Made by a program: the position numbers and the translations under genes. From the NCBI GenBank assembly GCA_003342895.1, contig PTFA01000011.1:826629-890628 (forward strand): DNA of 64,000 nucleotides, read 5' to 3'. Each line of letters begins with the position of its first letter. Position 1 is the stretch's first letter. Below, piece after piece: positions 13,480 to 25,433 of the stretch. The DNA is from Casuarius casuarius (Eukaryota > Chordata > Aves > Casuariiformes > Casuariidae). The notes beneath the pieces were generated by a model that saw only the letters and a list, made by a program, of their open reading frames with translations, did no database searches and was not told the DNA's origin.

Positions 13480-13998
13480 AAGTGAATTTGTTGTTGCTGT
13501 TCAGTTTGGCCCATTAGGGGAAAATTCATTTACACAGCTTTATTGCGGCCTCTTTCAGGAGAGCATAAAATCTCAACGATCTGTACACCAAGAAGTTCAT
13601 GTCCCTTAAATGAAAGTTGCTAAAATTTTAGCTCATACCTCCTTAAGGACACTTTTGGATTCCAGTCAAGAATCCGTTCATCATAGTTATAGTTGTCATA
13701 ATTCTGAATGCCCTATTCACACCATCAAAAGCTGCTTGAAAAGATCTGTGCTGGAAGCTGTGCTTCCAAAATCAACTACTTAAATTCTTTTCTGCCATCT
13801 TAAGTTTTGTCAGCCTGCTCTAAGATGAAATCCTAATTCAAATAACCTAATTTTGCCAATAAGGGCAAGACTGACAATTCTCATTCTCAATGGCAAACGC
13901 TCCTTGCGGCCAGAAATCTAGTTTATTCAGCTCCTTGTCTGCAAGTGCTTTCTGGTTTTTGCTTTTGTCTTTTGGCTGTTTTTAGTCCTCCAGTTATT
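13480..13998. promoter_or_regulatory. Candidate regulatory block with an embedded exon-like interval
   Basis: This is repeat-free DNA of even composition, unlike the simple AT-rich flanks. It contains an exon-like interval on the - strand (13,639-13,703, listed separately) and many TAAT/ATTA and AAGTG-type cores. It could be a conserved non-coding element or the surroundings of a rarely used exon. Confidence 0.25.
13639..13703 (-). CDS. Candidate 65-nt internal exon, unrecognised
   Basis: Read on the - strand, a GGCATTCAG acceptor precedes a 65-base open interval that ends at AGGAG before a strong donor, GTATGAG. The frame reads NYDNYNYDERILDWNPK and onwards, is rich in Tyr, Asp and Asn with no stop, and meets a stop directly beyond the donor and directly upstream of the acceptor. 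That stop pattern is what an exon would show. The polypyrimidine tract before the acceptor is poor. No partner exon is visible nearby and I recognise no family. It may be a cassette exon, a lncRNA exon or chance. Confidence 0.15.
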
Positions 13999-14149
13999 TC
14001 ATTTGTTAGACAGAGCTGTATATATATGTTAGAGAACTTTAAGTATACCAGGCTGGTAATAGAAATGATATCATTTTATGTAGTATAGCAATATTATGGG
14101 ATGTTGAAATGTTCTGCAGTCATTACTTATCTTTCAAGCAGATCTGTAC

Positions 14150-14215
14150 CATTGCTCCTGTTTTACACATATATAAACGGAAGCACGAAAAAGTGTGGGA
14201 CTGATCAAAAGATTC
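14150..14215 (-). mobile_element. Probable MIR-like SINE fragment
   Basis: The + strand reads CTGTTTTACACATATATAAACGG and on to a GGGACTGATCAAAAG block. This parallels the reverse complement of the MIR 3' half (CATTTTACAGATG-GGAAACTGAGGC followed by a TGACTTGCCCAAGG-like block). It is strongly diverged and short. Confidence 0.4.
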
Positions 14216-15955
14216 AGGCTTATCTATATCGCATTTCAAGAGTAGGCTTCATCTGGAAGGAGCTGAGGGCGTGAGCCTTCATTTAGACCCAGGCTTTTGA
14301 GGAATTCATGGGAGAGGTTAAACCTGTTGTGTTCCCTCAAAACATGTTCCTATGAGCAGCGTTGGGCATTGAGAAGACTGTTTCTGCTCAGGCCACATCT
14401 GCCAACAAAGACATGGCCAAGGATTTGTCCCAGGCTCCTTCAAATAGCTGAAGCCACATGTGGCAAGTATTACGCTGTGTAATTGGTGTTCGTAGCCCTG
14501 GGTTTTTGACCCCGGGAGGATGCTATGCTTTAGTAACAGCTCTGTGTCCAACTGTATCCTCGTGGATGTGTGATGAAGAGTCCCAAACCCTCCCTTCTCA
14601 TTGCCAAAAGTCTTTTCATTATCTGCTTATCAACCATAACCTCAATTTATTTCTGTATTTATAAAAGCATAAACACTAGCAGTGCACTTTTCATTCGGAA
14701 GTGGTAGCTGATAAATATTGTACGTGGCTTTAGCACTCGGCACTGCAGTACCGTTTTTCTTGTTGATGGAGGCGTGGTGGCATTTAATGTAATGGCAGTC
14801 ATAAAATCATTATTGAAAAGCTCCATAATTTGATCAGAGAGAACTAGTTTTGAATACTTGCTGGAGAGCCTAGGCTCATACCACACAATTATTTTAGGGC
14901 ACTTAGTTTACTACATCACAGTGTATTTTCTTTGATCGTCGACAGGCTTGCTTTGGATTTTAATTGAAGGGTCACGTACTGTATCTCATGATTATCTGTC
15001 TGAAACTATAACGCATCTCTTAGCAAAGATAAGCAAGTTTTAAAGTCACTGCTATAGAATTAATACCATTGATCAATCATAACTGAATATAGATAGATGG
15101 ATTTTTCTAAGGCATAAAGGGAATATTGTGCTTTAATTTGATTTCCTGATGTAACTTGGACAATAAAACATCACCTAGAAATTCCTGTATTGAGGCTGTT
15201 ATTCTGTGGCTAAGCAAGATCTTATGTTTCAGAAATTTCTGCAGCTGTCTTTTTGGTGGCTGTGGCCAGGTTTAGTGGTCAACATGAGCTCATGTAGAAT
15301 AAATCCTGCATTACATATCTTTCATTTTTCTTATTGCTGCAAGTGAGTACAGATTGATACCAGACAGAATTACACAGACTCCTCCAGACTCTTTTTTTGC
15401 CAGTTTTCTGGCAAAGGCCTATTTCACCTTTCCAGCACATGCCTGTCCCCTGATTCTTTAATCCTGCAGAAACTTCAGGATGGTCCTGAAAACTGCATGT
15501 GCCTGATGTCCCAAAGGACTGCATCTGTGTTCCAAATTATTGGTGCAAGGAAGGCAGGAAATCATTTATTTTACCTAGCTGTTCTTGACCAGCAGAGTCA
15601 AGGTCTTGTTCTCCTGGAGACTGTTGAGAACTTTCCTGCTTTTCTTTGGCATTTAGCACCACTCGTCTCTCTGCATTTTCTTTCATGTTCTGTGCTACTT
15701 TATCGGACCAGACCAAAACAGAAATACATCGTAGTTTTCTCTTCTGTCAGGAAAACATTAGATTTAGCATGGATTCAGTGAAGTGATTCACCCATAAGAG
15801 AAACCAATATTACAAATAGGGCCAGATACCTGAGACCAACTGATCTGGGTGTCAGCAACAGTTTGAAAACAAAAGGTAGGAGTGAAAATTAGAATTACTC
15901 GTATTAACTGTGAATTGTAACATATAAAATTGATATGAGGAAACTGTCTAGGCCT
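14216..15955. other. Non-coding DNA, nothing recognised
   Basis: Chance open frames up to 94 codons only. No named repeat, RNA gene or splice-bounded frame was found. Confidence 0.45.
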
Positions 15956-16140
15956 GGGGGGGGGGGGGCTCTCCAGCCCTTCCTGTCCCTGCCCAACCTC
16001 TGCCCAGCCCCAGGCCCCCATTTCAGCCCAGCCCAGAGCCATCAGTCACTGCCCTGCGATGCTGGAGTGGTGCCGCCTCCAGCCCCACCATGGCCGTGTC
16101 CCTGCCTGGCCATGGGCCCCCCGACCCTGGCCTCTGTAGT
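15956..16140. repeat. G homopolymer and C-rich low-complexity patch
   Basis: Thirteen G (15,956-15,968) are followed by about 170 bases of strongly C-rich + strand, with repeated CCCAGCCC, CCTGCC and CCATGG-like units. It may be decayed minisatellite or a GC-rich repeat fragment. I cannot assign a family. Confidence 0.5.
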
Positions 16141-16484
16141 TACACTCTCTGAAATATTTCAGAATTACGCTTTTTGCATACTGCCTTCGTACTGTGGGTC
16201 ATTTAGGAGCACGACAATGGCAAGGCAGAAGCAGAGGCTGGCCACTTCAGAGCAGAAGTATGAGATCTTTTTGTCCTGGCCAAATAATTGATTTCGAAAA
16301 TGGTACTAAAAGTAAAAATTGTTTTTTAAACACTTAATATTATTATTTGGTAAGATATTAGGTAGTTATTTTGGTATCTTTGCATGTACTGTTTATGACT
16401 AATATTAGTCCTTATTAGAAAGCAGGAATTTTATCTAAATTCTTTGCGGTTAAGGACACATATAAAATATAGCCTCACTAGTTT

Positions 16485-16758
16485 GGAACCAGGCTCTTCA
16501 TAGCGGTGCATGGTGGGAGGTTGAGAGACAACAGATGTAAGTTGAAACAAGAGAAGTTCAGACTAGGTGTAAAGAGAAACTTTTTCCCCGTGGAGGACAG
16601 GGGTGCAGTGGAGCAGTAACCCAGGGAAATTGTATGGTCTCTGTCCTTGGAGGTTTTCAAGACAAGATGGGATCAAGCCCTGAGTAGCCCATGGGTGACC
16701 TGGCTCTGAGCAAGAGACCTCCTGAGATCCCTCCCAACCTGAGCTATCCTACAGTCCT
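16485..16758 (+). mobile_element. CR1 LINE, 3' fragment
   Basis: The interval reads in order through hallmark blocks of the CR1 3' end. These are GGTGCATGGTGGGAGG, GAGAGACAAC, GTTGAAACAAGAGAAGTTCAG, AACTTTTTCCCCGTGGAGG, a GTGCAGTGGAGCAG block, CCTTGGAGGTTTTCAAGACA, GAGACCTCCTGAGATCCC and TCCCAACCTGAGCTATCCTA. It ends in a decayed copy of the terminal ATTCTATG-type repeat. CR1 elements are typically truncated at the 5' end, as here. Moderate divergence and the lack of an open frame show it is a dead copy. It is the best indicator that this is bird or other sauropsid DNA. Confidence 0.93.
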
Positions 16759-19700
16759 AATCAAGATACTGTGATGAGAGGGTTTTTTTCTGCTCGTGTA
16801 TAACAAGATAAATTGCAAATTCATTGTTAGAACATTAACAAGTTGCTGTTCTGCTGTAGGCTGGTTTCTTTACTATGTAACTGTGTTGCTTTTACTCTGA
16901 TAAATATAGAGGAGCCTGTTCTGGACAAATTACTGTAAGGTACCCTGTCAGTTGACTTCCAGCTTCTTCAGATGCTGTCTTGCATAAGAAAAATCCTCAA
17001 GTGATTTCTTTCAAATGAAAAGAAATCTGTCTTTTTCCTATCCATCTGAGAAATTCAGAGAAGCCTTTGGGGAATGGTATACAACTTTCTTTCTTGCATT
17101 CTTACAAACTTTTTTCAAGTGAAATGAAATCCTGCAATGTCTGTGTCTTTCGAAGAAGCATCAGGGAGGGAAAAGAAGCCGTCTTCAGCAATCCCTTCTT
17201 TCTCTTTTGCTTGCTCTTTCCACAGAGATTCCCAAATGGGAACGGAGCTGTGCCATGCATAAGTTTGGCTTCCTACTTTCAGCAAGTTGCTTGTTTTAGA
17301 CAAATTGTCACATTCCTTGATATGTGTGACAGGCCTGGCAGGGCCAAGCACAGGCCTGTTTCCTTCAGCTCTTGTCAGAAGGCTCACTGGAGTTTGTGAT
17401 GTTTCCACGGTTTTGGGAAGAGGGAGTGACACATTGCTGCTCCTTTAGTGGCTTTATGTCAGCCATTGTTAGCAAAGGACACTAAAAATTATTACTTTGA
17501 GAACACATTTTTGAAGAGACTGTTTCTTTGCTCCTTGGGATGGCTTTTTTTTTCTTTTTTTTCGTTAGCCATTCTCCCAATCCACTTTCCAAGATGATCT
17601 AGAGTAACAGTCAAGAATAACTGTTGAAACTCAAAGCTTGTAAGATACAGAACTTAAAATTACCGTTATTGACTCTTTACTCAATGCTTGTAGAGGGTAC
17701 AGAGTCTTCAGGGATACCATAAGTGTTAGAGTGCTTTAGGGAATAATTATCTGCTCGTGTCAGTCTCTGTAGCAGAGACACACTGTGAGCTTCTGGAAAG
17801 ACTCTTTGAGAACGTGTTTTGAGTTCTAGTGAATATTCAATTTGTACTTCAGGTATCTTGGAAACCTTATACTTCTCTGAAAATTAGCAGCAAATTCTGG
17901 TTTATCTTTTGCCTTGGAAAGTACTTCATAATGCAAAATGCTGATTAAACTCTATCTTGGAAGTGGTCTGGGCCTTATGCTGTCTTGCAGTCTATATGTA
18001 AAATCCATCAAGCAGATTTGCTAACCTGTTCAATGATAGGGAACATCTTTTCAGAGTGGGTTTGGGCTTAACAAATCCTGTAACTCAAAACCTCTTCTAC
18101 AAGAACTTTTTCATTTTTCCTAAAGAGGCTGAGCTGATTTCCTAAAGACTTATCCACCAGATTTCATTGAGGCTATCTTCTTGGGATAGTGAGCTGTTGT
18201 TTTATTCACCCTCCCAAGGCTGTTGCAAAAAGACCTAGTATCATAGTCACATTTAACTATATTGGAGCTCAAAACTTAACCTTGTGTTAAGACAAAGTAA
18301 AGCAAGTCTGGGCAAAATATTTTGAATTAAATGAGGTCTAGAAGACTGTTGAATTAAATGATGGCCTCCCTGCCTTTTTTTTTTTCTTTCTTTTTAGAAA
18401 CTAATCCTTGTTTACATATACTTTCTCTTGACTGGAAAGATGAATCTAACTTCTGTAGTGCATTAAGTTATGTAATTAAGGACTGATTAAATCTTTGATT
18501 TCAGTGTAGAACTCGGCCTGAAGGAACCTAGTCTTTTAATAGAACCCTTTGCATTGCTCTATTTTTTTCCCCCTTTGCTTTCTCTTACAACTGCACTGAA
18601 TTAAAAATCCTGGGTGTAACTTCATGGATGTTTGAGACTTTCTGCTAAAACCTATTATCCCTGACTTCTGTTTCTGCAGTTTTAGAAACAGATGAGCATA
18701 ATGGGTCATCTGGAAAACAGATCAAATATCTGGTAAGGTTCATTAATGACTATGTAAACAGTAAATACTTGCCATAGAGGGACTGGAATATTTTATTACA
18801 AAGATTGAGTAAGGAATGTGTGCAGCATGGTTTTTTCAAGCATGGAGGTAGGTCAGCTCCTCTGGCATGAACTGCACTTCTTAGTGCAGACCACCCTGGA
18901 AATTTTCACCCCAGACCAACAGCCTGTAAACAGTGGAGAAAGCCAAGCTCTGCAGGCTTATGCTGTTCCTTGCTTTTGGTAAGTCCTGAGCTGATGAAAA
19001 GGTTTGAAAAGAATGGTAAAGCTAGAGGCAAAAAAAAATGTAGGGGAAGGATTGCCTGGACATTTTGGAAGTGGACCAAGGCAGAGATTTAAATAAAAAC
19101 AAATAAAACAAAATCTGAGAGGGATGGATACTCTCTTAGATCTTGCACTAAAATTGCTACCTGAATTCCGAAAAAACAAAATAAAACAAAAAACCTGAGG
19201 AACTATTGAAAAAATATTGTGAGCATTCGCTTTCCCAGCAGATTTCTGAGTGACTGGATTGGACCTGTCTTTGCTGAAAGCTGTTTCATTTCCTTAAGCA
19301 ATAGCAGTGGTTTACATACATGCAGCACATTTGAAAACCAAAGTATCTTCAATTTTCTTTACAGGAAACTTCCACTGTCAGTGAAATGCAAGATAACATT
19401 AAGATATATGTACAGAATAGTCTAGCCTAGCTAAAAGAATTGCTCACCAAAAGTTGCCCTCTGCCCTCAATTTTGGTCTTTAAAGATGATCTTTCCCCTA
19501 TGTATTTATCATGTGCTAAATTGTGTTTCCGTGTATTTAGGTTCTGTTGGCTCAAGAGATAGGACTTGCAGACCTCACACTCTTAGATTTGCTTAGATAC
19601 TACTGACGAATTTTAAGTTGGTCAAACTGCATCCTAACATTAACGATGGCTGTGACTATAATGGTAATCTTTCATCAAAATACAGAGACTGACAAAAGGC

Positions 19701-21949
19701 TGCTGTCAAAGTAACTTAAGTGCACTATATTTAGGGCCTTTCATAAATATCACTTGATTATGACAGGAAATCATACAATTTTTACTCAGGTTCACCAATA
19801 ACTAAAGTGAGACATTTCACTTGGAATAAATGTTATCTGTATCTTACAATTCACTTTTTACTTGAAAAGAGTGTATTTTTTCCTCTGCGACCACGGATAC
19901 TTTGCACTGCAAAAAATGCTCTGGTGCCTGGGAAATAAAAATACCTGGAAAGATAAAGATATCCTGGAGTTGCACGTTTTGAACTTCAGCTGTGTATTAT
20001 TTGAAGATGACAATGTTAGTGTTAACTTCAGGGTGTACTTTTCTGTCAGCAAATGGGTGGAAGACAAAAGCAGTTGTTTACTTTCGGCTAATTGGCCAGT
20101 TCATAGGTTGCATGTGTCTGTATGTACTACAGTTTGTGATATATTCTGTTCACTGAGGGGTAAGTTACAGGAAAGAGTTAGAATTAGAATTTGGTCATAA
20201 ATTCTCAATTAAAAGCAGAACAAAAAAACAAAGGAGAAAAGAGAAACAATCTGATTCAATGGTGTATCTGAGAGAACTTTGACTTTCAAGGACAACGTAA
20301 TTATCATCATCAAAGAGAAACTTTGTTGGAGTCTGAACATAGACTGCTAGTATGAGGAACATATTATGCTGATTTAATATGCACAACTGCTGCAGAGTCT
20401 CAGCAATGGAACTGGTCTAACGTTCTACCTTCACATATTGTCCTTTCAGTTTCTTAAAATTCATGGAAATCTTTTTTCCCAGAGGAAAGTATACTTACAA
20501 ATAATATTAAAAAAAAAAAAAAATTGCTGCATGCTACCTTTGTGGAGGTCTCTATTTCTTTCTCATGGGACTAATAGGTTTAGGATTTGGCCTAAAAGGA
20601 AATGAACTGATACCTAGTTACCGTGCTTAAAATTACATCTGTCTCTATTCTCATTGTCAAATCTTGCTTGAATAAAATGCCTTATGTTTTTATAGTTATC
20701 ACTTGCTTCATGAGTCTCAGTCATGGAGTGCTGGAAGTCTTACAAACCCGGGTCAAGTTTAGTACCGATATATTTCAGATGAAGTTGAAGCACAATAAAA
20801 GAATCGAATAAACCTAATAAAGCTAAGGCTTTTTTTTTGAAAATCAAAAAAGTGCAAGTCTTTGTTTAGAGATTCAATTTTACTTATTTTTAAAAATATT
20901 TTGTCATTATGGGTATAATTTTTGTTTCTCAGTTTCAGTCTTTCAGTTCTGCTGTTACTACAAATACATCTGGATAGGGGTAAGAATTGCTTTTCTGTAG
21001 GAACTGAAATGACTGATGCTGGAACATTTGGTTTTGATTTTTGTAGTGAAACACTGCTTTCCATGCTTTCTAATTTAGAAATAAACCTTTGCTGTTAACA
21101 CTCTGTATACGTACATATGTTAACGTATCTCAACACAGTATTAATCTTAAAAAGATGGAGAAATAAAATTGTTTTATTCCTTCACTGAAATTTTTTCAGA
21201 ATAGTTGCATTCTTGAAAACTGTTACTTTTATGTGAAAATCACTTTTTTTTTTTTTTTAAATGGAAAGCCATTTTGCCAAGAGATATTCAATCAGCTCTA
21301 CTACAAAACTGAAATTCAGAGTTTTAAGATAATGGATATGCTTATTGGTGATACGATGCAACACTGAGCTGATGCTGTATTTGTTGGAATTTTAACAGTG
21401 GGCCCCTAATATGTAAAGCCCGAACCACGCTTTTACCTGTACTGCTCCTGGATATAGCAAAGGCTCTACCCAGTAATACAGTGAAAGGACAGCTATGAAT
21501 TTTACCATACAGCAGTTTAGTTTATGACAATGTTTATAGTGCATGCAGTTGCAGAAAATCAATATAATCATGTCATGGGACTGCATCATAACAGACTTCC
21601 CAGCTTACTAGTGTTTGATATCACAGGATTTTTTTTAAAGTGGTGTAGGGGTTTTTGAGGGGGTGTGTGCTTTTTCGTTGGTTGGTTTTGTTTTGTTTTG
21701 TTTTATTTTGACTCTAGGAGGTGAAAACTGAGGAAGGGAAGAGTTGCTAAACGGTAGACTTACGACTTTAAGCCAGCTGTGGGGAGGAAGCAAAGACAAA
21801 GTTTTATAAAAGACAAGTAGGTTTCTGTAGTTTGAATTTACCTGACAGCTGTGGAAATTAATGTTTATATTAAACAGTGTAAATATGCCTTTTTTTTAAT
21901 ATAGAAAAAATGTTATTTAAAAAGACAAGAAGTCAGGTTCAGTCCTGAA
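16759..21949. other. AT-rich non-coding DNA, nothing recognised
   Basis: Five kilobases contain chance frames up to 112 codons, A/T homopolymers (for example 20,509-20,523 and 21,245-21,259) and a GTTTT-type run at about 21,677-21,710. A 12-bp repeat (TGAATTAAATGA) recurs at 18,323 and 18,350. No gene or named element was identified. Confidence 0.45.
21677..21710 (+). repeat. (GTTTT)n / GGTT low-complexity tract
   Basis: GTTGGTTGG is followed by four or five GTTTT units and ATTTTG. Confidence 0.8.
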
Positions 21950-22200
21950 GAACATGCATCATTTCTTTTTGACTTTAGAGAGTAATTTGCTTACACATGA
22001 ATTTGAACTTAAATTTGCATTTGTGGGTAGACCGAAATCCAATTTTTCTGCTCTCTCTGGCATAGACGGGAATTGTTTGCCGTATTGCCGATTCATGTTT
22101 TTTTGGGATATACTTCCTAATGTAATTTTTTTGGATATCGGCCGTATGGACCACGTTGTGGCCAGCTGCTTTTACTGCATGCCGGGAGGCCAAAAGGCAA
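21950..22200. promoter_or_regulatory. Candidate regulatory block, left arm of a composite element
   Basis: This is AT-rich but repeat-free DNA. It retains isolated CpGs in AT surroundings (for example GACGGG, GCCGTATTGCCG, TATCGGCCGTATGG) and has TTTGCAT, ATTTGAAC and TAATTTG cores. Retained CpGs in unmethylated-like context directly beside a CpG-rich patch suggest an active element. The 183-codon + strand frame crossing it runs through a poly-A/lysine stretch and is not a plausible protein. Confidence 0.3.
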
Positions 22201-22242
22201 CGAAACAGATAACTATTGTACTTCTTTTAAAAAAATACAACC

Positions 22243-22284
22243 AAAAAAAAAAAAAAGAAGAAAAAAAAAAGAAGAAGAAAAAAA
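22243..22284 (+). repeat. A-rich / (GAA)n tract
   Basis: Runs of A are interrupted by GAAG and GAAGAAG units over about 42 bases. Confidence 0.85.
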
Positions 22285-22289
22285 CCACC

Positions 22290-23170
22290 ACGTTCTTCAA
22301 GCAACGGCGCTCAGCTACAGCCTTCTCTTCGTGGTGCCATCTAGAGGAGGCAATTTTTTCCAGGTCTGGCTTGTGCGCGGCGGCGATGCCTGTGGGAAGC
22401 CCCCACGGCGGGGCAGCTGGCAGCCCCCATGGGGCGTGCGCCCCCTGCCCTGGCCCGGAAACCGAAGCGGCCCCCTGCTCACCGCCGCCCTCCCTTCTGT
22501 TGTGATGTTTTGGTGATTTCGTGATTGCTACCGATTTCCAGCAGCCAAAACATAAATTTGTCATAACGCGGCAGCGGTGGAGCCTAATTGAAATAAATCA
22601 GCCGTGACCACTTAGGGCCAATCGCAGCGGTTAGCGACGGGGTAATGGAACGGCGTAATTAGTCGCCGTTTCACGGGGGCTCACCTGAAATTTTTGCACA
22701 GATTGGGGGCCCGCTGGATTGCTTAAGTGAGTATTTGCACGCGAACGAGGGATATTTGATCCACCTCAGTGTCAAGTGCTTCCATAACTTTAAAAATTAA
22801 AGAAGCGGAGAGTCTCAAGTGGGCTTCAGTCGGCAGTTTGATTCAGATTTTATTATCAGCAATGGGTCTATAATAAGCATGAACTGTCCTCTCGGATTAG
22901 CCATGCCTCAGCAGCCACCCGCTCGCTCGGCGCCTCCCTCCTCCCCTGCCTCTCGCGGAAGATGGGAGAGAGGCCATCTGCAAGCTCTAGCTCGCCGTTC
23001 AGGCGGGCTGCTCCGATTCGGCACAAAACGCGGCAAAGCGTGCGCTCGTCTTCCCACAAAACAATTTTTCTTTCAGGCCTGAGGAGACCCTCCTCTGCCC
23101 TCCTGCCCTTCGCGCTCTCCTCTGCGCACCCGCCGTGCTCTTCACTGCGCAGACTGAATAACGGCAAGTG
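22290..23170. promoter_or_regulatory. CpG-rich patch with CCAAT and E-box-like sites
   Basis: I count roughly 32 CpGs between 22,290 and 22,680, with a second GC-rich stretch at about 22,915-23,150. The middle is unusual. CpG-bearing GC DNA alternates with AT cores such as GCCTAATTG, GGTAATGG, CGTAATTAGTCG and GATTTTATTATC. There is an inverted-CCAAT-compatible GGGCCAATCGC at about 22,615 and TCACCTG at 22,681. Alternating CpG and TAAT content fits a developmental enhancer or a promoter. No good donor-bounded first exon was identified. Confidence 0.45.
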
Positions 23171-23189
23171 TGGAGCTAGGTAGAGAAAC

Positions 23190-23660
23190 ATGAAATTTAG
23201 CCTAATGATTGAGCTCTTCAGCTGAAAACCAGGGGATTTATCTCCTCCATAAATAGCAAAATGAATTGTAATGATAAGGCTTTCTAAACATAAACAAAAT
23301 CCTTAAGCAGCTGCACATGCTTAATTGTTTGTTTTGCAGAAATTATACTTAGTATGCTATTTCATCTGCTTTACAATTTAGCAGCTTGTAACTAGATTGA
23401 TAAACATGAACTGCCTTAAAATTTTAAGTATGTTCAACGGCCCCAAAAGCATTTTCTTTGTTTTGATACTTTCTGTAACACCGATAAATAAATTACCACG
23501 ACGATTAATCTCCGGTGGACCCTTTGGCACAGTCTGGGGCTTATTGTCATGGCCTATTGTTACGTGCCTTAGCAACTCATTACACTGCTCGCTGGGGGCA
23601 CAAAAATTGCGGAAGTAAAACAGCTTAAGTGGAAGCTGACAAAAGCACCACCAACATCCA
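23190..23660. promoter_or_regulatory. Candidate enhancer, right arm of the composite element
   Basis: Repeat-free DNA dense in GTAATGATAAG, GCAGCTGCACATGC (two overlapping E-boxes, about 23,308), TTAATTGTTTG, ATAAATAAATT, ACGACGATTAATC and GTTACGTGCC-type sites. CpGs are kept at 23,439, 23,481, 23,500, 23,503 and 23,513 in AT-rich context. The 128-codon - strand frame at 23,378-23,764 has no recognisable features. The texture is of strongly constrained non-coding DNA. Confidence 0.4.
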
Positions 23661-25433
23661 GTTTCTGCCGCAAGTCCTAGCAGGGGGGAGATCTTCAAGT
23701 TCCCTGAAGCCAGCATCCCCGAGCAGTTGCGTGGCATAAGAGGACACTCGAGCTGCTGGAGCAAGGAACTCCTTCCAAATTGATTAAAACAATAAATCTG
23801 TCAAGGAAAAGAAAATTTTGAAGTGACTTAATCCATTGCATATAAAATGGGAAAATCTGGTTTGAAGCGCTATCTAGACATATAATGCATGTTATCATTT
23901 GCAGTTAAACATAACCTGCTCTAGGAATTTTTGTGGCAAACAAGCATGTTGCCAAATGAGAGGGGCACGCATGAGCTCAGGTGAGGCATCCTTACAATCC
24001 TTTCTCATGCGTGTGCAATACAAGGGAAAACTCTCTCCTTCTGAGCCGCGTGCTGGTGGTGCAAGCTAAGTAGTAAAGTTTCTGTTTTTTGTACCTCTAA
24101 AGTCCGTGTTTATAAAGCAAAAGATGGAGTATAAATACATGTAATTCTCTAGTAGCGTGATTTTCTTTTTTTAAAACCTTTTATACAGTATAAATCAGTT
24201 GATGTGACTTAGATTCTGTGGGCCTTTTTTGCCTCTGAATATGAGCAGATTATTTACAGTAGGCAAGCTGCACTAAGAACTGCTGCACTAAGAACAAAAT
24301 GCAAACTGTTTACCTTGGATTTAGGAAACTTGCAAGATGATGTTAGTTATTGTTCGGGAGCAACATATGAGTTACGAAAGAGTGCAGCATTCCAAAGGAA
24401 CACTTACAGCTTAGGGACTATGATTATTTTAATTCAATATTTGGACTATTTCAAATTATTTTTGGATCAATTAAAATTATGGACTATGTTAATTCAACAG
24501 ACTGAATATCCAGTGGTAACTTAGAAAGGACTAAAACACCTAGTTTATAAGTTTTTGGCTTTTCAAATCCAGGTATCCAGCCTACTCTGCTACTTACCGT
24601 CTGAAAATCAGGACTTTGCATATGGCACATGAAAGATGCTTAGTAAATATGAAAATAGGGAAAATAAATTGAGGTTATCTTTACAGTATTATCTACACAG
24701 GATTGTAAATGTTTAACTGTAGAATCAGAGTCCCTTCTCCTCCCCTCACTCAGGGGAAAAAAGCATCTCTTGAAAACAAGGTTCTTATCTGTTTTGCTTG
24801 AGGATACCAAAGCAGGAAAACTTGGAGTTAAGGAATGAGTAAAAGGTATATTAAAATGCTTTAAAAAAAGCCAGAAAACAAAGCAAAATGCCCTGGAAGT
24901 TGATATATTGCTTATGTATATTAAGGCTGTTTAAAGAATGAAAAGTCAGGAGACCTGTAATACGTTGTGAAAGCTTGGTACTTGGCTTGATGCAATTATT
25001 GGTATTCTAAAATGTATTTGCTTTCAAGATACCCTGTGCAGCATGCTGAAGAACCATTAGTCATTTATCACACTAATACTCTGCTGCGGCTCCGTTCGTA
25101 TGGCTTCTGGACTCGAATGGAATGGACTGGATGTTGATATAAATCCTGTTCCATTAATTTTGATTTTGTTCCCAAAGCCCTTATTTTATTTTTATTAAAA
25201 ATACATGACCAGGAAAGCTGATGTTTCATCCTATGAACTAGAACTGGACATCTTATCTTGTTTAATTTCCAAATTAGGCAGTATTTCTTTTTTTGTTATA
25301 TCGTGTGTGCTAATGCTCTATAAGTGTGGGGGCTTATTTGGAAAAGCAAGGCAGGCAAGGCAAATAATGTAGAGCGCCATGCCTGTCTTGCTGAACTCTC
25401 CCTGGTTTACTGCATTATTAAATATTGCATAAA
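23661..25433. other. AT-rich non-coding DNA with one small direct repeat
   Basis: A 14-base unit, GCTGCACTAAGAAC, occurs at 24,267-24,280 and again at 24,282-24,295 with a single base between. Otherwise only short chance frames and nothing recognised. Confidence 0.5.

Noticed and set aside
21954..22564. 183-codon (+) and 130-codon (-) frames
   Set aside because: Both pass through the A-rich/(GAA)n tract, giving lysine or phenylalanine runs, and then a GC-rich patch. No protein features.
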